The notes under the pieces were generated by a model. That model made no database searches and was not told the DNA's origin. It saw nothing but the letters and a program-made list of their open reading frames with translations. The translations under genes were made by a program, and so were the position numbers. A DNA stretch of 64,000 bases from Sulfitobacter sp. W027 (GTDB lineage: Bacteria > Pseudomonadota > Alphaproteobacteria > Rhodobacterales > Rhodobacteraceae): contig NZ_CP083564.1 in the NCBI RefSeq assembly GCF_025143985.1, positions 559,501 to 623,500 on the forward strand, written 5' to 3'. Positions 42,381 through 52,225 of the stretch are shown piece after piece (position 1 is the first letter of the stretch; every line of letters begins with the position of its first letter).

Positions 42381-43520
42381 ATGTCCACAGAAACAGGAAC
42401 GGGCGACGCCTATCTCCTTTATCACTCCATCGGCCAATACCCCGGCAAACATGCGGATATGCTGGCCGGGCTCACCGATTTCACCGATGCTTGGGCCGCG
42501 CCCAACGGCGATCAATGGGCCGATGTCCTGCCCAAACGCCAGCAGTTCATCGACCTCTGGGCCGAGTTGATCGGCGCGCCCAAGGGCACTGTCACCACGA
42601 CCGAAAGTGTCACCACCGGGCTGATGGCCGTCATTGGTGCGCTGCCCGAAGGCACCCTGCGCGGCAAGAAAGTCTTGGTGGCCGAGGATGGCTTTCCCTC
42701 GTTGCATTTCCTGCTCACAGGGCTGTCGAAGCGCTTTGGTTTCACGTTGAACACAGTGCCGATCCGCCAAGGTGGGCATTGGGTCGAGGCCGCAGATATC
42801 ATTGCGGATTGGGACGAGGACGTAGCGCTGGTCTTGCTCACATGGGTCAGCTCGACCACCTCGCACCGGTTGGACATACCGCAACTGGTGGCGCATGGCC
42901 GCAAGATGGGCTCGCTCATCGGGGTGGATATGACGCAGGCGGTGGGGCTGTTGCCCTATGATGTGACCGCGCCGCGGGTGGATTTCGCGCTGTCGACCAG
43001 CCTGAAATGGATGTGCGGTACGCCGGGCGCGGGGATCGTCTATATGGACGCTAACCTGATCCCCCGGTGCGAACCGGAAATGCGCGGCTGGTTCTCGCAA
43101 GGCAACCCGTTCTCATGGGATTTGGACGCCTTCGAATTCGCGCCCGACATTCGGCGGCTCGACAGCGGCACACCGTCGACGGTGCCGGCGGTGGCAAGCC
43201 TTCCGGCAATGAAATGGCGTATGGGCCAAAGTACCGAGACATTGGCAGCGCATAACCGCAAGCTGACCGTGCAGTTGCAGGCAGGGCTGAAGGAGATGGG
43301 TCTGACCCTCGCCAGCCCAAGTGATCCCGAGCAGCGCGGCGGCAGCCTGATGGTGGTCTTGCCTGAACACATCGACGCTGCCGATGTGGTGGCGCAACTG
43401 GCGGCGCTGGAAATCTACGTCGACAACCGCAGCCAGATCCTGCGGATGTCGCCGGGTGTGCTGACGACCACCGCGGGGATTGAGCGCACGTTACAAGCGC
43501 TGCGCGCATTCTTGCTTTAG
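42381..43520 (+). CDS. class V PLP-dependent enzyme, kynureninase-like
   Basis: A 379-residue fold-type I PLP enzyme. Residues include the phosphate-binding TTTESVTTGLMAVI, the PLP-contacting Asp in LIGVDMTQAVGLLPYDV, and the Schiff-base lysine in ALSTSLKWMCGTPGAGIVYM. The C-terminal domain has RGGSLMVVLPEHI and YVDNRSQILRMSPGVL. The overall pattern is closest to kynureninases (kynurenine to anthranilate plus alanine), but desulfurase or aminotransferase activity cannot be excluded. It follows an amino-acid importer under likely GntR control, so it probably catabolises the imported compound. Confidence 0.85.
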   Translation: MSTETGTGDAYLLYHSIGQYPGKHADMLAGLTDFTDAWAAPNGDQWADVLPKRQQFIDLWAELIGAPKGTVTTTESVTTGLMAVIGALPEGTLRGKKVLVAEDGFPSLHFLLTGLSKRFGFTLNTVPIRQGGHWVEAADIIADWDEDVALVLLTWVSSTTSHRLDIPQLVAHGRKMGSLIGVDMTQAVGLLPYDVTAPRVDFALSTSLKWMCGTPGAGIVYMDANLIPRCEPEMRGWFSQGNPFSWDLDAFEFAPDIRRLDSGTPSTVPAVASLPAMKWRMGQSTETLAAHNRKLTVQLQAGLKEMGLTLASPSDPEQRGGSLMVVLPEHIDAADVVAQLAALEIYVDNRSQILRMSPGVLTTTAGIERTLQALRAFLL

Positions 43521-43546
43521 CGTTTGGTAAGGCCTTCGATGTGTTG

Positions 43547-45136
43547 TCAGGAGGCGGCCATCGCATCTGCCAGCGTTTTAAGGGCGGGGAAATCGACGAA
43601 AAAGGTCGTGCCTTCGCCCTCAGCCGTTTCAAACCGGATGTTGCCAAGGTGCTGGTCAACGATAGCCTTGACGATGCTCATGCCCAGCCCGTGCCCCTCT
43701 TCCACACGGTAGCTGTCCCCGCGCGAGAACCGCTCGAACAAGATCGGCTGTAGCTCAAGCGGTAGCCCGCTGCCGTGGTCCTGCACCCAGAACCCGGTGC
43801 CATCTTTCGAGATACCGAGCGTCACCGTACCCCCATCGTCCGAGGCTTTGATCGCGTTGGACAGCAGGTTTGACAACAGCCGCATAAGCCGCCCTTCGTG
43901 AAGGCGCAGCAGGGGGGCAGGGGACGCCGACGGGATCATCTTCAGTTCGACCCCGCGATCTTTGGCATATGAGACCAACGTCTCAAAGGCTTGCGCCAGC
44001 AGAGGTGCTAAGGGGCGTTCGGCGAACCCCGATTGATCCGGCCTGCGCAGGGTTTCCACATCAAGAATATCCGCCACCATCTGATCGATTGCCTGCGCGT
44101 TGCGCAGCGCAAGCCGCAGGAGTTTTTGCTTTTGCGGGGGCAAGTCCTCTTGGCCTGCCTCAAGCAGGCGCAGCGCGCCGGTGAGCGAGGTGAGCGGTGT
44201 TTTCATCTCATGGCTGACTGTCGCGATAAGCTGGTCTTGGGCGCGTTCAAACTCGCGCTGCTTGCTCACGTCTCGCACGACACCAAGAAAGCCCAGATGC
44301 TCGCCGCGATCGGTCTCGACCTTGGCGGTTGAGACTTGGCCCTCGAAGGTGGTCCCATCGGCGCGGCGGCAGGCAATCGAGAGCTCTCCGCGTGTATTGG
44401 CTGCCTGTGGGTTGAACCGCTCCTCGCCCGCGCGTTCATAGCTGCCGAGGGTCTCATAAAGGACCGCCGTCTGCCGCCCCAAAAGCTCGTTCGGCTCATA
44501 GCCGAAAAGCGTTTTGACCGCTGGGTTGACCAGCGCCACGCGGCGGTTGGGATCGGCCATGATGATCGCTTCGGGCACGGCATCAACCATCGCTTTGAGC
44601 AGCCCACGCTGTTCGCGCAAATCACGGCGTTCGGATTGAAGGGTCAACTCACTGCCCAGCCAACGCGCGAGGAACTGAACAAACTGCACCTCCGCCTTGC
44701 TGAACGGCGCAGTGCGCGGCGCGGTCCCGGAAAAGTTCAGCGTACCGAAAAGGTCGCCGCCGGATTTCAGCGGCAAACCAATATAGCTTTCCAGACCAAA
44801 GTTTTCATAGCACGGGTGGGTCGAAATCTCTTGCTGTCCGGCGTGGTGGAACGAGGTCACATCAACATTGCCAAGCGTGTGCAAACAATAGGTGCCATTG
44901 ATATCAAAAGTGCTGCCGGGCGCGGGCGCCCAGTCTGGGCCAAAGACATAGAGGCATTCGTAAACCGGGTGATCCACGCGGGAGACGATGCCCAGCTCAA
45001 GGCCGAGTGCCTCTGTGCCCAGTTGCAAGAGCTTGGCGATCTTGTCTTCGACGGAGAGGTCAGGTTCGACAGCAAGCATGTAAAGTTGCCGCAGCGGATC
45101 ATCGAAATCCGCCAAGGCGTTGTAAAAGTCGTTCAT
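43547..45136 (-). CDS. soluble GAF-PAS sensor histidine kinase
   Basis: A 529-residue kinase without membrane segments. A GAF domain occupies about 28-170 (LELGIVSRVDHPVYECLYVFGP, IGLPLKSGGDLFGTLNFSG), a PAS domain about 180-295 (AMVDAVPEAIIMADPNRRVALVNPAVKTLFGYEPNELLG), the phosphoacceptor is H309 in TVSHEMKTPLTSL, and the ATPase domain has LLSNAIKASDDGG, DHGSGLP and GLGMSIV. No response regulator is adjacent. It is convergent with the kynureninase-like gene. The GAF-PAS pair suggests a cytoplasmic ligand or redox/light input, which cannot be specified. Confidence 0.92.
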   Translation of the reverse strand: MNDFYNALADFDDPLRQLYMLAVEPDLSVEDKIAKLLQLGTEALGLELGIVSRVDHPVYECLYVFGPDWAPAPGSTFDINGTYCLHTLGNVDVTSFHHAGQQEISTHPCYENFGLESYIGLPLKSGGDLFGTLNFSGTAPRTAPFSKAEVQFVQFLARWLGSELTLQSERRDLREQRGLLKAMVDAVPEAIIMADPNRRVALVNPAVKTLFGYEPNELLGRQTAVLYETLGSYERAGEERFNPQAANTRGELSIACRRADGTTFEGQVSTAKVETDRGEHLGFLGVVRDVSKQREFERAQDQLIATVSHEMKTPLTSLTGALRLLEAGQEDLPPQKQKLLRLALRNAQAIDQMVADILDVETLRRPDQSGFAERPLAPLLAQAFETLVSYAKDRGVELKMIPSASPAPLLRLHEGRLMRLLSNLLSNAIKASDDGGTVTLGISKDGTGFWVQDHGSGLPLELQPILFERFSRGDSYRVEEGHGLGMSIVKAIVDQHLGNIRFETAEGEGTTFFVDFPALKTLADAMAAS

Positions 45137-45290
45137 CTAGGCCTCTGTCGTCCACGTCTTATCTGGCTTGGTTAAAAGGCAGATGTTCCGCCCAAGGTAT
45201 CCCCCTCAGGCACCGCTGCCAATGCCGCTGCAGCTGAATTAGGGCGAGTTTGTGGCATTTCACCCTGGAAAATCACGCGGACCGCGGCCG

Positions 45291-46349
45291 TTAGTCGCGC
45301 CAAGTCCGCTCAAGCACGGCAAGCCAATTTTCGTGACACAGTTTCGCCAGCAGAGCCTCGTCATAGCTATGAGCGCGCAGAGCATCACAGAGCGCGGGCA
45401 AACCGGTGGCATCTTTCAGTTTGGCCGGCACCTCCGCCCCGTCGAAATCCGAGCCAAAGCCGACGCGGTCTTCGCCAAGCTGGGCAATGAGGTGGTCAAG
45501 ATGGCGCAGCATGGCGTCAAACCCGTCACCGCTGGTTCTGCGCCCATCGGGGTTGAGGAACCCGCTGGCGAAATTCACTCCAACCATCCCGTCACTGTCG
45601 CGGATCATGCCGAGTTGCCGGTCCGTCAGATTACGCGTGGACGGCGTGATTGCATGGGCGTTGGAATGGGTCGCCACCAGCGGCGCGTCCGAAAGGGCGG
45701 CGACATCGTTGAAACCGGCTTCGTTCAAATGCGACAGATCGAACAGAATGCCCAATTCATTGCACAGACGCAGCAAGTCCTTTCCCGCAGGCGTCAACCC
45801 CGGCCCGGTATCGGGGGAGGCGGGAAAGGCGAAGGGAACGCCATGCCCAAAGACCGTCGGACGGCTCCAGACCGGGCCAAGCGAGCGCAGCCCCATGTCG
45901 TGAAAGAGATAAAGCGCATCAAGGTCCGGGCCAATCGCCTCGGCCCCCTCAATATGCATGATCGCGGCAATGATATCGTGATCGAGGCAATGGCGCAGTT
46001 CGGCCACCGTGCGGCAGATTTTGAATTGCCCGTCCGAGGCGCGTTCCATCCACTTAAGATGCCCGGCCATCGCCAGCGCAACGGGCTGCGCCTCGGCCAT
46101 TGGAATCTCATCAGGCAAGGCAAAGGCATAGGGCGGGCTTTTCATCTGCTCCATTAGATCGACGTCAGGCATGGGCGACGAGATGTAGATGGCAAAGAAG
46201 CCCCCGGCAAAGCCCCCTTGGCGCATTCGCGGCAGGTCAAGATGGCCTTCGTCGGTATGGGTCAGAAACGTCGTCTCGCGGTTTTCAGGATCGCGCAGCA
46301 GGCGCAGCAGAAAATCGTTATGGCCGTCAAAAATTTTTGGGCTGGTCAT
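45291..46349 (-). CDS. membrane dipeptidase (peptidase family M19)
   Basis: A 352-residue zinc dipeptidase. The M19 ligands are visible in order: H and D in FDGHNDFLLRLL, Glu in MHIEGAEAIG, His in FDLSHLNEAGFNDV and His in PLVATHSNAHAI. The C-terminal part has GVNFASGFLNPDG and VGFGSDFDGAEVP, also conserved. It hydrolyses dipeptides, including some with D-amino acids; no signal peptide is seen, so it is probably cytoplasmic. ATG at 46349 (MTSPKIFDGHND) is preferred to an upstream start. Confidence 0.94.
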   Translation of the reverse strand: MTSPKIFDGHNDFLLRLLRDPENRETTFLTHTDEGHLDLPRMRQGGFAGGFFAIYISSPMPDVDLMEQMKSPPYAFALPDEIPMAEAQPVALAMAGHLKWMERASDGQFKICRTVAELRHCLDHDIIAAIMHIEGAEAIGPDLDALYLFHDMGLRSLGPVWSRPTVFGHGVPFAFPASPDTGPGLTPAGKDLLRLCNELGILFDLSHLNEAGFNDVAALSDAPLVATHSNAHAITPSTRNLTDRQLGMIRDSDGMVGVNFASGFLNPDGRRTSGDGFDAMLRHLDHLIAQLGEDRVGFGSDFDGAEVPAKLKDATGLPALCDALRAHSYDEALLAKLCHENWLAVLERTWRD

Positions 46350-46437
46350 CTTTTGCTTCTTCTCGCTGCTATTGCGACAGGGGGCTAGCATGGCGGCGAC
46401 GGGGCTGACCAGTCAGAAGCGTGGCCCCTCCTGTGGG

Positions 46438-48510
46438 TTAACCGAAACTCTGCCACCCCGGGTCAGGCGCAAACCGCGGGCCGTGCGCCTTTTCCAATAT
46501 GCGCAACCGTTCGGCCACATCGCGCGTGCCGCGCGTGCGGGCATAGTTCAGCGGCCCGCCCCGGAAAGGCGCCCATCCGGTAGCAAAGATCATCGCGGCA
46601 TCGATCTGATCGGCGTCTTTAGCCACATTCTCGCGCAGTACTTCGACGGCAGCGTTTAACATCGGCAGGATTAGACGGTCGGTCAGATCAGCGGGGCCGG
46701 ACGCCTCGGTATCCGGGTGCGGCGTGCCGTCGGTCCAGTCGTAAAATCCGCTGCCGGTCCTGCGCCCCAGTTCTCCCTGTTCGACCCGCGCGTGCAGCAT
46801 ATCGGTGATCTCAGCCATCGGCTTGTCGAGGCGGTCGCGCAGGCTTTCGGCCACATGCAGGCCGATGTCGAGCCCCACCTGATCGGCCAGGGCTACCGGC
46901 CCCATCGGCATGCCAAAGCGCAGGGCAGCACTGTCGATCACCTCCTTAGGAACGCCTTCGTCCATCAGTACCATCGCCTCCATCAAATAGGGGGTGAGGA
47001 TGCGGTTCACGACGAAACCGGGGTAGTCGCCAACCTGGGCGGGCAGCTTGCCAATGGCACCGCAGAGGGCGGCCAAACGGGCCGCAGTCTGGGCATCTGT
47101 ACCGGCCCCCAGCACCACTTCAACCAGCGGGATTTTGGCAACCGGATTGAAGAAATGCAGTCCTGCAAATCGCGCCTTGGCAGGAGCATGGGCGCTGAGA
47201 TCATCGACACCAAGGCTAGAGGTGTTGGTCGCAAGGATCGCACCTTCCTTCATGCGCGCCGTGAGCCCGGCGTAGATCTTCTCTTTCACGTTCACCCGCT
47301 CCGGGGCGGCTTCAATCACCAGATCAGCTTGAGCGATGCCGTAGCCTTTGGGGTCGGGCATCAAACGATCCAGCGCGTCGCGCGTCTCAGTACTGCTCAG
47401 GTGTTTGTCATCGCAGAGCTTTGCCGCCTGTTTCACCGCGCGGCCAAGGGCTGCGCTATCCACGTCGCTCAAACTCACGCGCTTGCCCCGGATCGCGGCC
47501 ACGGCGGCAATCTCGGCCCCCATAGCCCCGGCGCCGATGACATGCACATGGGCAATCTCGTCGTCACCCTTGGCCGTTTCCTTGAGTTTCTGGCGAAGGA
47601 AGAACACCCGTCGCAGGTTCTTGGAGCTGTTCGTTTTTAGCAGGTTGGCGAAGGATCGTATTTCGCCGCGCTGCATGGTCGCACGGTCGGTGCCGTGTTC
47701 CTCCCACAGCTCGATCAGCGCATGGGGGGCCGGGTAGTGATCGGCGGGCGCACGTTCTTCTGTCCGGTTGCGCATCTGGCGGGCGAGCAGCGTCCGGGCC
47801 TGTTCCAGGCCAAGTGCGCGCGTTTTAAGGCCGGGTTCCGCCCGCTCCACCCCCGTTTCGGCCAGCGTTCGGACGGCAGCAGCGATGTGGCGCTCTTCGA
47901 CCACCTCATCCACGATGCCCAACGTCTTGGCGCGTTTGGTATGGGCGGTTTTTCCGCTCAGCATCATTGTCATCGCCTCGGTCGGGTCGATCGGTGCAGG
48001 CAGACGAAAGGTGCCGCCAAGTCCGGGATGCAGGCCAAGTTGCACTTCGGGGAAGGCGAAAGATGCCCCCGGCACCGCGATGCGCATGTCGCAGGCGAGC
48101 GCCAGTTCAAACCCCGCGCCGAGTGCTGCACCGTGGATTACGCAGATCGTTGGGCAGGAAAGGTTCTCCAGTCGGTCCAGTACCGCATGGCCTTGGGTCA
48201 GCAGGTCCGCCGCGCCTGCATCGCTCATCTTAGCAAACCCGGTGATATCGGCCCCGGCGGCGAACCCCCCCAGTTTGGCCGAGCGGATCACCACGGCGCG
48301 GGGGGGGTCATTTTCGGCGTCAGAGACATGCCGCTCCAACTCGCGCAGCACATCGCCTGAGATCGTATTAGTGCCACTGTCAGCCTTATCCAGCGCAAGC
48401 CAAAGGATACCCTCCGCATCGCGGCCCGCGCGCCAGTTGCCCTCGCGGGTGGTGGCCGCGCCGAGTTCGAGTTTGCTCTCACCCAAGAGTTTTAGGACAT
48501 ATCCCGTCAT
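46438..48510 (-). CDS. fadJ: bifunctional enoyl-CoA hydratase/3-hydroxyacyl-CoA dehydrogenase (FadJ/FadB-like alpha subunit)
   Basis: A 690-residue multifunctional beta-oxidation enzyme. The N-terminal crotonase domain (about 1-190) has GGFAAGADI, the two Glu regions ALGAGFELALACDM and ASFAFPEVQLGLHPGLGG. The dehydrogenase NAD domain begins near 310 (VIGAGAMGAEIAAVAAIRGKRVSLSD), with LHFFNPVAKIPLVEVV and GFVVNRILTPYLMEA, followed by two C-terminal 3HCDH domains. The start at 48510 shares one base with the thiolase stop (TGATG), so the pair is coupled. FadB versus FadJ cannot be settled; the symbol is tentative. Confidence 0.93.
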   Translation of the reverse strand: MTGYVLKLLGESKLELGAATTREGNWRAGRDAEGILWLALDKADSGTNTISGDVLRELERHVSDAENDPPRAVVIRSAKLGGFAAGADITGFAKMSDAGAADLLTQGHAVLDRLENLSCPTICVIHGAALGAGFELALACDMRIAVPGASFAFPEVQLGLHPGLGGTFRLPAPIDPTEAMTMMLSGKTAHTKRAKTLGIVDEVVEERHIAAAVRTLAETGVERAEPGLKTRALGLEQARTLLARQMRNRTEERAPADHYPAPHALIELWEEHGTDRATMQRGEIRSFANLLKTNSSKNLRRVFFLRQKLKETAKGDDEIAHVHVIGAGAMGAEIAAVAAIRGKRVSLSDVDSAALGRAVKQAAKLCDDKHLSSTETRDALDRLMPDPKGYGIAQADLVIEAAPERVNVKEKIYAGLTARMKEGAILATNTSSLGVDDLSAHAPAKARFAGLHFFNPVAKIPLVEVVLGAGTDAQTAARLAALCGAIGKLPAQVGDYPGFVVNRILTPYLMEAMVLMDEGVPKEVIDSAALRFGMPMGPVALADQVGLDIGLHVAESLRDRLDKPMAEITDMLHARVEQGELGRRTGSGFYDWTDGTPHPDTEASGPADLTDRLILPMLNAAVEVLRENVAKDADQIDAAMIFATGWAPFRGGPLNYARTRGTRDVAERLRILEKAHGPRFAPDPGWQSFG

Positions 48511-49805
48511 CACACCGCCTCCAGCATCATTGCGCCGCCAAGGCCGCCGCCGATACATTCCGTTGCAATGCCGCGTCTGGCACCACGCGCTTTCATCGCA
48601 TTGGCCAAATGCAACACGATGCGGTTGCCACTGGTGCCGACCGGGTGGCCGAGCGAGATCGCCCCACCATCGATATTCAGCCGGTCACGGTCAATCCGGC
48701 CAAAGGCTGCGTCATACCCCAGAACCTCGCGGCAAAACTCTGTGTCATTCCAAGCGGCCAGACATGAGAGAACCTGTGACGCGAAGGCTTCGTTCAGCTC
48801 CCAAAGATCGATGTCATCCACCCCCAGCCCATGCCGCTGTGCAATAGGGGTGGCGGCCAGCACAGGCCCCAGACCCATGATCGACGGGTCGAGCGCGGCC
48901 CATTCGCTGTCGGTGATCTCGGCCAGTGGGGTTAGCCCATGCGCCTCTACCGCGCGTTCGGACGCAACGATAACCCAGCTTGCGCCATCGGTGATCTGGC
49001 TGGAATTGCCCGCTGTCACCTTGCCATGTGGCTTTTCGAACACCGGGTTCAGCTTGGCAAGGCTCTCCATATCGCTGTCGGGGCGCACGCCGTCGTCGTG
49101 GTCATAAACGGTACCGTCCCGGTCGAAGGCGGGCATGACCTCATCGTCCAGAACCCCATCGTCCTGTGCGGCGGCAAGGCGGTGATGACTTTGCACCGCA
49201 TAGGCGTCTGCGGTGGCTCGGTCGATTCCAAAGCGATGGGCGAGCACTTCAGCCGTCTGTCCCATATTCAACGCCGTGATCGGATCGGTCAGCCCGCGCT
49301 CCAGCCCGATGACGGGTTTGAAGAACTCGGGACGCAGACCCGTCATGGCGCGGGCCATATCCAATGGTCCCTTGGCAGCATTCATCCGGCCAAACCACTC
49401 TACTGCCGATTGGCGCAGCACAAGAGGCGCGTGGCTAAGCGCCTCGGCCCCGCCAGCGAGGATCATTTGATGGCTGCCATCGCGGATGTAGCGGTAGGCG
49501 GTGTCGATGCTCTGCATTCCCGAGCCGCAGTTGATCTGCACGGTAAAGGCGACTGTCTGCTCCCCGAGCCCCAGCCGCAGGGCGGCAACGCGGGCGGGGT
49601 TCATTTCATCGGCGATAACGTTGACGCAGCCGAGGATCACCAGATCAAAGGCTGCGCGGTCAAAGCTTTGACGGGCCAGCAGGGGCCGGCCAGCCTGCAC
49701 GGCCAGATCGACCGGGGTGAAGGGACCGGGCCCCTGACGGGCCTTCAGAAACGGGGTCCGCGCTCCGTCGACAAGGAAGACGCGCTGCGCTTTGGGATGG
49801 GTCAT
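48510..49805 (-). CDS. fadI: acetyl-CoA C-acyltransferase (thiolase, FadI/FadA-like beta subunit)
   Basis: A 431-residue thiolase performing the last step of beta-oxidation. The nucleophilic Cys is in VQINCGSGMQSIDTAYRYI, the conserved His in WELNEAFASQVL and GGAISLGHPVGTSGNRIV, and the second Cys in IATECIGGGLGGAMM. N-terminal VDGARTPFLK is typical. The gene is between the acyl-CoA dehydrogenase and hydratase/dehydrogenase genes, overlapping both. FadA- and FadI-type thiolases are hard to separate here; the longer length favours FadI. Confidence 0.93.
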   Translation of the reverse strand: MTHPKAQRVFLVDGARTPFLKARQGPGPFTPVDLAVQAGRPLLARQSFDRAAFDLVILGCVNVIADEMNPARVAALRLGLGEQTVAFTVQINCGSGMQSIDTAYRYIRDGSHQMILAGGAEALSHAPLVLRQSAVEWFGRMNAAKGPLDMARAMTGLRPEFFKPVIGLERGLTDPITALNMGQTAEVLAHRFGIDRATADAYAVQSHHRLAAAQDDGVLDDEVMPAFDRDGTVYDHDDGVRPDSDMESLAKLNPVFEKPHGKVTAGNSSQITDGASWVIVASERAVEAHGLTPLAEITDSEWAALDPSIMGLGPVLAATPIAQRHGLGVDDIDLWELNEAFASQVLSCLAAWNDTEFCREVLGYDAAFGRIDRDRLNIDGGAISLGHPVGTSGNRIVLHLANAMKARGARRGIATECIGGGLGGAMMLEAV

Positions 49806-52066
49806 TCGGCGGCCTCTCTCGGGTTGGTTTTATCGTCGTCATCCTGCGGCGGGTCTAGGTCGGGAAAGTAGTGGGCAAGCGCCTCAGGCGTGTAGTCATC
49901 CACAGCAATTACCTTGGTAACGAGGTCATTCATCACGGTAAGTTCGGCCATTTCGGCATCGCTGAGGATACCGGCCTGTCGCGCCTCGGCAGGGGTCTTC
50001 TTAGCGTCGCGCAAGCGCTTTTTCACCGGCTCCATTTCCACCACCTTGGCATAGCAGCGGTTCAGCAGGTCGATCCCATCTCCGTCGTGGCCCGGAAACA
50101 ACTGCCCGGTGATCCGATCGCGGGTGGCAGAGGGCGCATAGATCAGCGCGCTGCACTGCACGGTCAGCGCATCATCCGGGCCGTGACGGCCCCGACCCGG
50201 TAGAGTAAGCACACGCAGCAGCCACGCGGCCCAACGTGCGGGGAGGTTGGCGATAACGCCATCCAGCGCCGTTTGAATGCGCGAGAAAGCATCGGCGGCG
50301 GCGTATTGCAGCAGCGGTAAATCCGTCTCTTGTCGGCCTTCGTCCTCCCATCGTTTGAGCGCGGCAGATAGGATATACATTTCAGACAGGATATCGCCCA
50401 TCCGGCCTGAGATCATCTCTTCGCGTTTGAGCGCCCCGCCAAGGGTGAGAAAGAGAAAATCCGCCGTCAGCGCATAGGCTGACGACCAACGCCCAAGCTC
50501 GCGGTAGATCGGTGTCGCGGCTCCCGCATCGGGGGCAGGGGCGAAGCGTCCACCTGTCAGCGCGCGACCCCAAGCGCGGAACAGTGTTTTCGTGGTATGA
50601 CCCACATGCGCCCAGAGGGATTTGTCGAACGCCTCCAGCGCCTCGGCCTTATCTTCTTTTTGCAGCGCAAGCATATTGTCGAGCATGTGAGGATGGGCGC
50701 GGATGGAACCTTGGCCGAAGATGATCAGGCTGCGGGTGACGATATTCGCCCCCTCCACCGTGATGCCGATAGGTACGGCGCGGTAAAGTGGCAGCAGGTA
50801 GTTCAGCGGCCCGTCGATCACGGCTTTACCTGAATGCACGTCCATCGCGTCATTCAGGGCTTCGCGCATCTTGAAGGTCGCATGGGCTTTCATAATCGCG
50901 GAAATGACGGAAAGCGCGCGGCCTTCGTCCAAGCCCGCGCATGTCAGATGCCGCGCAGCATCCATGGCGTAGGCATCCGCCGCAAGCCTCCCCATCCGCG
51001 CTTGTACCCCGCCAAACTTGCCGATGGGCAGGTTGAACTGCTGGCGGATGCGCGCATAGGCCCCGGTGGTATGAGCGGAAAAGGCAATGGCGGCGCAGCC
51101 CATTGAAGGCAGGGAAATACCGCGCCCGGCGGCCAGCGCGGACATCAGCATCATCCAACCTTTGCCAGCATATTCCGCCCCGCCGATGATGTGATCAAGG
51201 GGGATGAAGACATCCTTACCCGTCGTCGGCCCGTTCATGAACATGGTGGAGGAGGGCAGATGTCGCCGCCCGGTCTCGACCCCCGGCAGGTCAGTCGGCA
51301 CCAAAGCACAGGTGATGCCAAGGTCGGGCGTATCGCCCAGCAGCCCATTCGGATCGCGCAATTGAAAGGCGAGCCCGAGGACCGTGCAGACCGGGGCGAG
51401 GGTGATATAGCGCTTGGCCCAGTTGAGGCGGATGCCAAGGACCTCTTCGCCCTGCCAGATGCCTTTCTCGATCACCCCCTCATCGACCATGGCTGAGGCG
51501 TCTGATCCGGCTTCTGCGCTGGTAAGGCCAAAGGCGGGCAACTCGCGCCCATCGGCAAGGCGGGGAAGCCAATGGTCCTTTTGCGCATCTGTGCCAAATT
51601 GATGCAGCAGCTCACCGGGACCGAGGGAGTTGGGCACCATCACCGTGACAGCCGCAGCGACCGAACGCGACGAGATGTAGCGCACGACTTCGGAGTGGGC
51701 AAAAGCCGAGAAACCCAAGCCGCTGTGGGCCTTGGGAATGATCATGCCAAAGAATTTCTTGTCCCGCAGGAAGGTCCAGGCCGCGGGCGGCAGGTCAGCG
51801 GCCTCGTGGTTAATTTTCCAATCGTCGATCATGGCGCAAAACTCTTGCACCGGACCGTCGAAAAAGGCCTGCTCCTCTGCGTTCAACCGGGGTGCCTTGA
51901 CCGCGCGCAGTTTTGACCAGTCTGGATTGCCTGAAAAAAGCTCCGCCTCCCACCAGACTTCGCCCGCCGTCAGTGCCTCGCTTTCGGTTTGCGATAATGC
52001 AGGCAGGGTCTTTTGGGCCCAACGGAAAATCGGTTTGGTGAGCAGGTCGGTACGCAGGTTTTTCAT
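49802..52066 (-). CDS. fadE: acyl-CoA dehydrogenase (FadE-like, with C-terminal DUF1974-type domain)
   Basis: A 754-residue FAD enzyme for the first step of beta-oxidation. The N-terminal region begins MKNLRTDLLTKPIFRWAQKTLPALS as in FadE. The acyl-CoA dehydrogenase core shows FGMIIPKAHSGLGFSAFAHSEVV, LTSAEAGSDAS, GPTTGKDVFIPLDHIIGG and GRGISLPSMG, and the C-terminal DUF1974-like domain (about 490-740) has EEMISGRMGDILSEMYILSAALKRWEDEG. ATG at 52066 has AAGGGGG six bases upstream; the frame extending to 52666 is rejected. First gene of fadE-fadI-fadJ, overlapping the thiolase gene by four bases. Confidence 0.95.
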   Translation of the reverse strand: MKNLRTDLLTKPIFRWAQKTLPALSQTESEALTAGEVWWEAELFSGNPDWSKLRAVKAPRLNAEEQAFFDGPVQEFCAMIDDWKINHEAADLPPAAWTFLRDKKFFGMIIPKAHSGLGFSAFAHSEVVRYISSRSVAAAVTVMVPNSLGPGELLHQFGTDAQKDHWLPRLADGRELPAFGLTSAEAGSDASAMVDEGVIEKGIWQGEEVLGIRLNWAKRYITLAPVCTVLGLAFQLRDPNGLLGDTPDLGITCALVPTDLPGVETGRRHLPSSTMFMNGPTTGKDVFIPLDHIIGGAEYAGKGWMMLMSALAAGRGISLPSMGCAAIAFSAHTTGAYARIRQQFNLPIGKFGGVQARMGRLAADAYAMDAARHLTCAGLDEGRALSVISAIMKAHATFKMREALNDAMDVHSGKAVIDGPLNYLLPLYRAVPIGITVEGANIVTRSLIIFGQGSIRAHPHMLDNMLALQKEDKAEALEAFDKSLWAHVGHTTKTLFRAWGRALTGGRFAPAPDAGAATPIYRELGRWSSAYALTADFLFLTLGGALKREEMISGRMGDILSEMYILSAALKRWEDEGRQETDLPLLQYAAADAFSRIQTALDGVIANLPARWAAWLLRVLTLPGRGRHGPDDALTVQCSALIYAPSATRDRITGQLFPGHDGDGIDLLNRCYAKVVEMEPVKKRLRDAKKTPAEARQAGILSDAEMAELTVMNDLVTKVIAVDDYTPEALAHYFPDLDPPQDDDDKTNPREAAE

Positions 52067-52225
52067 GGGAACCCCCTTCATCAAGCCAACGCCACTCAGG
52101 TCTTGTCGGTTCCTCTCTCCTTGCGTCAGGGAGCAGTCCCACCTCGGCCTCTGCAAAGGAGTGGCCAGCGCCGTTTCTTTGACTATGGTATCGGCAGCGA
52201 TGGTTAGGAAAGGGAGAGCCAGGTC

